Source: Ophthalmolycus amberensis (lineage: Eukaryota > Chordata > Actinopteri > Perciformes > Zoarcidae). Taken from it: DNA of 64,000 nucleotides. Below, piece by piece: positions 58,190-64,000 of this stretch. A program made the translations under genes and the position numbers. Positions within the stretch are counted from its first letter, which is position 1. Every line of letters begins with the position of its first letter. The DNA is taken from NCBI GenBank assembly GCA_024529925.1, contig JAFEUB010001067.1, forward strand, positions 10,001 to 74,000, written 5' to 3'. The notes below the pieces were generated by a model. That model was not told the origin of the DNA and made no database searches. It saw only the letters and a program-made list of their open reading frames with translations.

Positions 58190-59886
58190 TGTTTGAAAAA
58201 TTTGAAAAACTTTGAAAAAATATTTCAAACTGCATGACCACTGATCTTTTACAAATTGTAAACACATCCCTTCTCTCAGGTGTCTTCCCACAAGCCCTAA
58301 AAACTGCAGTTATTAAACCACTCCTAAAGAAGGTTAGTTTAGACTCCGCAACGATGAAAAATTATCGGCCAATATCAAACCTCCCATTTTTAAGTAAAAT
58401 AATTGAAAAAGCGGTTTTCCAACAGCTGACCAACTTCTTGACCGTAAATAACTGCTTTGATGTTTTCCAGTCAGGCTTTCGACTGCACCACAGCACTGAA
58501 ACTGCTCTTGTTAAGGTTTTCAACGACATCCACTTAAACATAGACAACAGCAGAAGTTCAGTCTTAGTGTTACTAGATCTCAGTGCTGCATTCGACACGG
58601 TCGACCATGCCATACTCCTAGAAAGACTAAAAATCTGGGTGGGACTCTCTGGCACAGCACTTAACTGGTTTGAATCCTACTTGAAGGGCCGAGAATACTT
58701 TGTGTCTGTAGCTGATTACACATCAGAGCTGACTAAAATGACATGTGGTGTTCCCCAAGGTTCAATACTGGGGCCTCTTCTGTTCAACATCTACATGCTT
58801 CCACTAGCTCAGATTATGGAAAACAACAAAGTGTGTTATCATAATTATGCAGACGACACACAAATCTACATAACTATGTCACCAGGGGACTATAATCCCA
58901 TACAAGGGCTGGGTAACTGCATTGAACAAATCAACAACTGGATGTGCCAGAATTTTCTTCAATTAAACAAAGATAAAACAGAAGTAATTGTTTTTGGTAC
59001 CAAGGACGAACAATTGAAAATCACCGCTCAGCTTCAGTCACTGATGTTAAAACCCACAAACCAAGCCAGAAATCTAGGTGTAGTTATGGATTCAGACCTC
59101 AACCTGAACAGCCATATCAAGACAATTACAAAATCAGCCTATTATCACCTGAAGAATATATCAAGGATTAGAGGACTTATGTCTCAACAGGATTTGGAAA
59201 AACTTGTCCACGCATTTATCTTCAGCAGACTGGACTACTGTAACGGTGTGTTTACAGGTCTCTGTAAAAAGTCCGTCAGAAAGCTGCAGCTGATTCAGAA
59301 CGCTGCAGCTCGAGTCCTCACTAAGACCAGGAGGGTGGATCACATCACTCCAGTTCTGAGGTCTTTGCACTGGCTTCCTGTCCAACAAAGAATTGACTTT
59401 AAAATCCTGCTGTTGGTTTACAAAGCACTGAATGGTTTTGGGCCAAAATACATCTCTGATCTGCTGCTACCTTATGAACCATCCCGACCCCTCAGGTCAT
59501 CTGGGACCGGTCTACTTTCTGTTCCCAGAGTCAGAACTAAACATGGAGAAGCAGCGTTCAGTTTTTCTGCTCCACATATCTGGAACAAAGTCCCAGAAAG
59601 CTGCAGGTCTGCTGAGACCCTCAGCTCATTTAAATCAAGATTAAAGACCTTTCTGTTTGCTGCTGCCTTTAATTGAACCACATTCAATTAATATATTAAT
59701 CAATTTCCTGCATTTCTGCATTTTACTACTGAATTTTATTTCTTACACTGTTTCTTTAATTGTTTTTAAATCTCCTTTTCTTTTGCCTTATGTTTTGATG
59801 CTTTTAATGGTTTTATGTGAAGCACTTTGAATTACCTTGTTGTTGAAATGTGCTATACAAATAAACTTGCCTTGCCTTGCCTTGCC
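58190..59886 (+). mobile_element. 5'-truncated L2/CR1-group non-LTR retrotransposon (LINE)
   Basis: Contains the last 480 codons of ORF2 (58234-59676), a 3' UTR of about 190 bp, the segment GTGCTATACAAATAAACTTG and a terminal (CCTTG)n array at 59866-59886. The AATAAA-plus-short-tandem ending is typical of L2/CR1-group fish LINEs. The 5' edge is not sharp: similarity starts near or somewhat before the ATG, and the preceding 45 bp holds three TTTGAAAAA repeats. The endonuclease and 5' half are absent, so the copy is dead on arrival. An open ORF and crisp tail suggest a fairly recent insertion. No clear target duplication seen. Confidence 0.9.
58234..59676 (+). CDS. LINE ORF2 fragment: reverse transcriptase (L2/CR1 group)
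   Basis: An RNA-directed DNA polymerase domain that copies LINE RNA at the target site. The 480-aa frame carries the ordered RT blocks: [10 protein letters not shown] (about 43-52), [14 protein letters not shown] (79-92), [12 protein letters not shown] (114-125, catalytic Asp), [13 protein letters not shown] (172-184), YADDTQIY (205-212, catalytic Asp pair), and NLGVVMDSD (290-298). The C-terminal region has [28 protein letters not shown] and LHWLPV (roughly 330-395), and ends in [13 protein letters not shown]. Full-length L2-group ORF2 proteins are about twice as long and start with an endonuclease, which is missing. The first ATG is probably internal to the original ORF. No stop or frameshift inside. 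No host role expected; expression would need a read-through promoter. Confidence 0.9.
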   Translation: MTTDLLQIVNTSLLSGVFPQALKTAVIKPLLKKVSLDSATMKNYRPISNLPFLSKIIEKAVFQQLTNFLTVNNCFDVFQSGFRLHHSTETALVKVFNDIHLNIDNSRSSVLVLLDLSAAFDTVDHAILLERLKIWVGLSGTALNWFESYLKGREYFVSVADYTSELTKMTCGVPQGSILGPLLFNIYMLPLAQIMENNKVCYHNYADDTQIYITMSPGDYNPIQGLGNCIEQINNWMCQNFLQLNKDKTEVIVFGTKDEQLKITAQLQSLMLKPTNQARNLGVVMDSDLNLNSHIKTITKSAYYHLKNISRIRGLMSQQDLEKLVHAFIFSRLDYCNGVFTGLCKKSVRKLQLIQNAAARVLTKTRRVDHITPVLRSLHWLPVQQRIDFKILLLVYKALNGFGPKYISDLLLPYEPSRPLRSSGTGLLSVPRVRTKHGEAAFSFSAPHIWNKVPESCRSAETLSSFKSRLKTFLFAAAFN

Positions 59887-60195
59887 CATATTTCCCTGCC
59901 CTTTGCTTGCTATCTCCTCTCAATGTTTCCATCCCTCTCTCCTCTTCCTTCTTTCCTTTTCAGCCACATCTATTCCACTGCCTATTACCCCGCAGCCGCT
60001 GTGCATACTTGACTTCGTGGGCTATTAGCCCTCGGGCCTGCCTGAATACCCTTTTCTTCCAAAATCCGAGCTGAGCATTGTTAGGGGAGCTTTGGAGAGG
60101 GAGGCCATTTTCGATATTCCGTTGAGAAAATGCCTGTGTGACTCTTCTCACTGTCAGAGGCTCAGTTTAGACAAGGTCCTTACTTCCCGCCGCCT
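59887..60195. other. C/T-rich then unique DNA, no gene seen
   Basis: No supported feature. The pyrimidine bias just after the LINE tail looks pre-existing. Confidence 0.4.
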
Positions 60196-60400
60196 CTCAA
60201 GGTTGCAGGACGGCGCAGTGAATGCAATGTAGTCAATTAGGCCGGGGTTCGAATCCCTGCACAGGCCCGGTGAGGGAAGCAGAATGAGAAACACTTTCTC
60301 CTCGCTTAAAGACTGGTGCCGAGGTGAAGGCACGCTAGGACTTAGCCCCCAGCTGCTCAGCGGCCGGAGGAGGACGACTGGTTGTACTGGGCCAAAATGA
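60196..60400 (+). mobile_element. tRNA-headed SINE
   Basis: An A-box-like GGCGCAGTGA (about 60212-60221) and a perfect B box, GGTTCGAATCC (60246-60256), stand 30 or so bases apart as in a tRNA gene. The body then reads TGGTGCCGAGGTGAAGGCAC and ACTTAGCCCCCAGCTGCTCA, close to the V-SINE central domain (CTTAACCCCCAACTGCTC type). No tRNA cloverleaf is completed, so this is a SINE and not a tRNA gene. The 3' end is not clearly found. Confidence 0.65.
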
Positions 60401-60760
60401 GCGCATGCAGCACAACCTCTACATAACTATCCGTTATGCAGCACCTGATCATGCGATGCCAGATCTGCCCAAATATAGACTTTTGTCTCTCTAATGGCAC
60501 TCAGAGCATTGATTTCTGTATCAATTGTCAAGTCAAAGCAGTCATTTTGCCCGGGGCAAGCTATACATCTGTGTAATCTCGTTCTCTGGACACCGAAGAA
60601 GCAAAATAAGAAGCTCCCAGAATTCCAAGGTACAACAGCCCAGAGTACTGAAACATGGAGCGGCACAGACATCATTGCAGCGGCTGTTGGTGACACAAAT
60701 TACACATTTGTAAATTTATACAGCTCTCTGTTGGCAGAATTACTGAATTGACTTGAAAAA
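60401..60760. other. Candidate conserved non-coding block
   Basis: Complex sequence such as CATTGATTTCTGTATCAATTG and TCATTTTGCCC, without repeats. Two overlapping frames (85 and 89 codons) on opposite strands are not convincing. Texture only. Confidence 0.2.
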
Positions 60761-63311
60761 TAAATTGACGGTGCCTGTGCTATAAGAGAGGCAAATTATA
60801 CAAAAGGTTAAAATGTCCATCCTGTGCTGAATGTAGATAGAGACAAATATGTGAAAACTCCATAAATAGCTTTGGAGCCTTTACTCCATATTTGGGTCAA
60901 GCTGAAGTCATACTCGATAATGACGCATGGGAATTATTCAAAACACCACTTTCTTTTTCTGTGAAAATAATAAATGAGCTGAAAAAAGTGAAAATGATTA
61001 TATTTCCTTGTTTTGCCCTCGTAAGCTAATGCAGCTCAGGAATGAGCAGCAGAAGGAAATCTCTGCAGAGATCATCTCCAGAGTTCTGCTGATGACACCT
61101 GATTGTACATTTGTGCAGAGCAAGAGGAGAAAGATGCTCTCACGATATTCACAGGCTGTGTGGTTTGTGATTATTTGCTCTGAAAACAAGACAAAGCCGA
61201 AGATAAGACAGAAACGCTTTTGTTTAGCCCGGAGGCCAAATGAAATGCGTTACCCGAGGATTTGGTGTCTATAGTTTCCCACAACAAACCGGGCGCTACA
61301 AGGTTTCACAATCAGTGACCAAAACAGCATTCTTCTATCTCAGGAAAAGAAGTGAAATTGCTCAGAAGTAATAAATGATGCTTTGACCGCAGGCATCTTG
61401 CTCCCTTTTAAGTATTGAAGAATGCAGATTGCATATGAAGCTCTTCATGGTTTAGGACCAGCCTCCATCCCGTTCACTCAGCAGCTCCACTGCACGTCTT
61501 TAAGAAGATCAGCGACTGTGATTTATTCCTGTGAACAATTTAAAGTCGGAATGAAAGATACAGCTCGTCCTGATACAAATACCTGGGCTTTGTACAGGTC
61601 GATGCCGAGTACCGCTCCAACACCAGTGTTTGATTATCAAACTGTGTGCCTCATGGTGCGGACGTGACATGGATCATTACAACAGGCTGGACTTAAACAT
61701 TGCTTTTGTAAACAAAATGTGTCAAAAAATACATAGATATGAATATACAGAATTGTGTTGTACTATGAAAATAATAAATAGTACAACAGCAACTTTGTAA
61801 AAAATCTTAATTTCATTTCAAAACCTGTTTAGCGCAGCAACAACACTGCCAGGGATATCCGATCCAGCTCTTTGAGTCAGTATTTGCCCGATATCTGGTA
61901 CCCGTATTGGAGCATCCTTCATTTTACGTGACAGCTTCAATCACGTCTATTCCACTAATGCAACGGCACACAGTACCACAAAGCCATTCAACGACATCAG
62001 AGACTAACAGGCCACGACCGGCACTGAATGTGTTGTTTGTCAGTGAACAAGAAACAGTTACATCTCAAGCATTAATGCAGGTAAATAACACATGTTTTGT
62101 GCCTTGTGTTCATTAATTATATGTACAGCCATGTCATCATACTATTGATACTACTAATTGATTAAACCCCTTGTTCATGGTGTCAATTGCAATGATGGGT
62201 GGCCTGGGGTTTGATTGTATAATGAGGCATGTTCAGGGGCTGTTGAGTCACGCTTAAAGTCGAGCACATGGGACAGATGTAATGATGTAATGACAGACGT
62301 CGGTAGAGTAGAGTGGTATATCATGCAGGTGTTTTCTAAATCCTTTTCTTCCAGAGGGCATCATGCATTACAATGGCAGTGATATATTCTGTGATGAGCT
62401 GATTAAATACCCAGACAGACTGATGATGACAGATAATCATGCCATACTGCCACATGCAAATAATAACTCACGTTCAAATCAGCAGAATACAAAGTCCCCC
62501 TCCCTGCCACACAGCCGGCTTGTGACATTTGTGGCGGCAGAAGTGAAAAATTGCTTTGGCATTTACAATGCATAAACAGCTGGTGTGCAACGGCGAATGT
62601 AAACACACAGAAGAACAGCACAACAGCACAGTGCGCGTCATGTGTGTTGGAGATCGCCAGCCTGCCGATGCAGCTGAGGAGCAAAATTTAATTTGCTTCT
62701 GTGGACAAAAAGCCTTCCTTCTGACCCTGTTGGCTGTAACTGTAAATTAATTTCACCTCTTCCTCTGCAGCTCCGGCCTTTTGACCGAAGCACTTTCTGC
62801 AGATGCCCCCTCCCTGCCCACAGTCCAGCAGGCTAATAGAATGATAAACACCATTTGCTTTTGAAAATCTCGTTAGTTCGACATCAATCCCTTCTAATTT
62901 GCTCATCTTGCCCACTCTAGTACCCTTTGTTCACTCAAGGCAGAGACCAACACGGTGTTGCGTAATCAATCAGCTGTGTACAACATTATAACCAGGTCTC
63001 TTATGCTCTGTACGTTCTCCTACGCTGCATGGGAAATGGATATTCTACGTTAACGCTTGTTATCTTTCCCTGCAGCTGATGTGACCCTTGCACTCTTGTA
63101 TAACTTGCTCCTTGTAAAACGAGTGAATTATATGATTATTATTCTTGCTGCGAGGTGTTTTGGATTAGTGTCGTCTACATGCTCAATCCTAAAAACGAAA
63201 ACTGAAAACATTCGGCATGAAGTCACATGTTAACACCAGATACCTCTGAAACGGTGGTGATCCTGGTGGAACTCTAGGACTTGAGCCCCGTTGGAGACAC
63301 ACCAGACGTTT
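60761..63311. other. AT-rich unique DNA, no gene seen
   Basis: About 2.5 kb with frames up to 93 codons, none with family features. Confidence 0.4.
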
Positions 63312-63319
63312 TGACGTCA
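63312..63319. promoter_or_regulatory. Consensus CRE (TGACGTCA)
   Basis: A perfect full-site cAMP response element by motif, inside TTTTGACGTCAATG. Isolated, so function is uncertain. Confidence 0.3.
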
Positions 63320-64000
63320 ATGTTTTGAGTTTGCTAATTTGTCTGGACGGCGAACGCTCACTGCCGTTGCCAACATGTGCATGAATGTGTTTTTAGTGTT
63401 TGAAGCTGTTCTTCTTCTATCCTGTGCAGAGCAAACACACTACCAGAGGCAGTGCCTACAAAAAGACTTGAGAAAAGGAAGAAGTCAGATCTGAAAAATA
63501 TATACTGGGAACGTGAAAGTAAATACACTGAAGAACAAAAAAGACAAAAGATGGTCCATTGCTCACCATGACGTGGAAACATTCTGCAGCAGTAAATGCT
63601 GAAACGTATATCAAAGCTATTGTTTCCTGCGTTCCGTCTCCTCGTAAGTCTCTTTCCTTTAGTGTTTGTCTTCAAGGGTCTTGAGAAGACAGCTCCTCTT
63701 TTCTAATCGCAGATGAAAATGACTTTGTGAGTTTGCGTGCGTTGAGGACGTGTGCTGCGTCCTGATGAGAGAGGATCCAGTCAGATTATCTGGTGTGTGA
63801 GGTAAATAATTCACATGTTCTCGGACCGGTGGAATAGCTCAGTGACTGCAGGGCAGATCCTCAGTGATAATGTGTTGCACAGAGGAAAATAGTGCAACAA
63901 TCATGTGATGCTTTATTGACCCCTGCACAGATCATTGTGCATCATTTAATAAAAACTACAATGTACTGGAACTGGAAAGAAAAAGGGGAGAAAGTCAGTG
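63320..64000. other. Unique DNA to window end, no gene seen
   Basis: A 105-codon minus-strand frame (63358-63675) is not recognised. No feature continues clearly across the right edge. Confidence 0.35.

Noticed and set aside
63818..63890. tRNA-like start with TAGCTCAGTGA
   Set aside because: It has an A-box-like motif, but no B box or cloverleaf follows. Not a tRNA gene or a clear SINE.

Overview
The window looks like non-coding nuclear DNA from a ray-finned fish, probably a percomorph teleost. Three things point there. First, (GT/CA)n microsatellites are extremely dense: I count 26 separate tracts, 19 of them in the first 24.5 kb. Second, there are fish-type transposable elements: a 5'-truncated L2/CR1-group LINE with an intact reverse-transcriptase frame, a decayed RTE/Rex3-like LINE, an internally deleted hAT transposon with perfect 8-bp target duplications, and tRNA- and V-SINE-like pieces. 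Third, several other segments match repeats I remember as common in percomorph sequence. I recognise no host protein-coding gene, rRNA, tRNA, miRNA or CRISPR array. Almost all long open frames are translations of repeats or of biased-composition DNA.

Layout. 0-18 kb: simple-sequence-rich DNA with microsatellites, four minisatellites (35-, 12-, 9- and about 8/16-bp units), and a striking GC-rich foldback at 2114-2293 with 82-bp arms. Two partial copies of one dispersed repeat lie near 4.2-4.5 and 7.1 kb. 18-31 kb: an L2-like LINE tail, a non-autonomous hAT-like element (18.58-19.17 kb), a 22-base G run, then mostly unique AT-rich DNA with short regulatory-looking blocks and a dispersed repeat at 28.3-28.7 kb. 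31.5-33.1 kb: the hAT element, with transposase N- and C-terminal remnants on the minus strand. 33-47 kb: unique DNA with several dispersed repeats, a V-SINE-like tail at 41.9 kb, and the Rex3-like LINE fossil on the minus strand at 46.3-47.1 kb. 47-54 kb: repeats, plus a CpG-bearing region at 50.5-51.6 kb that could be a promoter or first exon of an unseen gene. 54.8-56.1 kb: long polypyrimidine then polypurine blocks. 58.2-59.9 kb: the young L2-like LINE. 60.2 kb: a tRNA-headed SINE. The rest to 64 kb is unique DNA.

Functionally this resembles an intergenic or intronic interval whose content is mobile DNA plus possible cis-regulatory elements. Only the LINE ORF looks intact as protein, and it lacks the endonuclease half, so the copy is not autonomous. 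Conserved-element and binding-site calls are made by eye and need a multi-fish alignment. I found no convincing new gene system. The best leads are the 2.1-kb foldback, the deleted hAT with its clean duplications, the ACGT-rich block at 52.95-53.10 kb, and the possible first exon at 50.74 kb.
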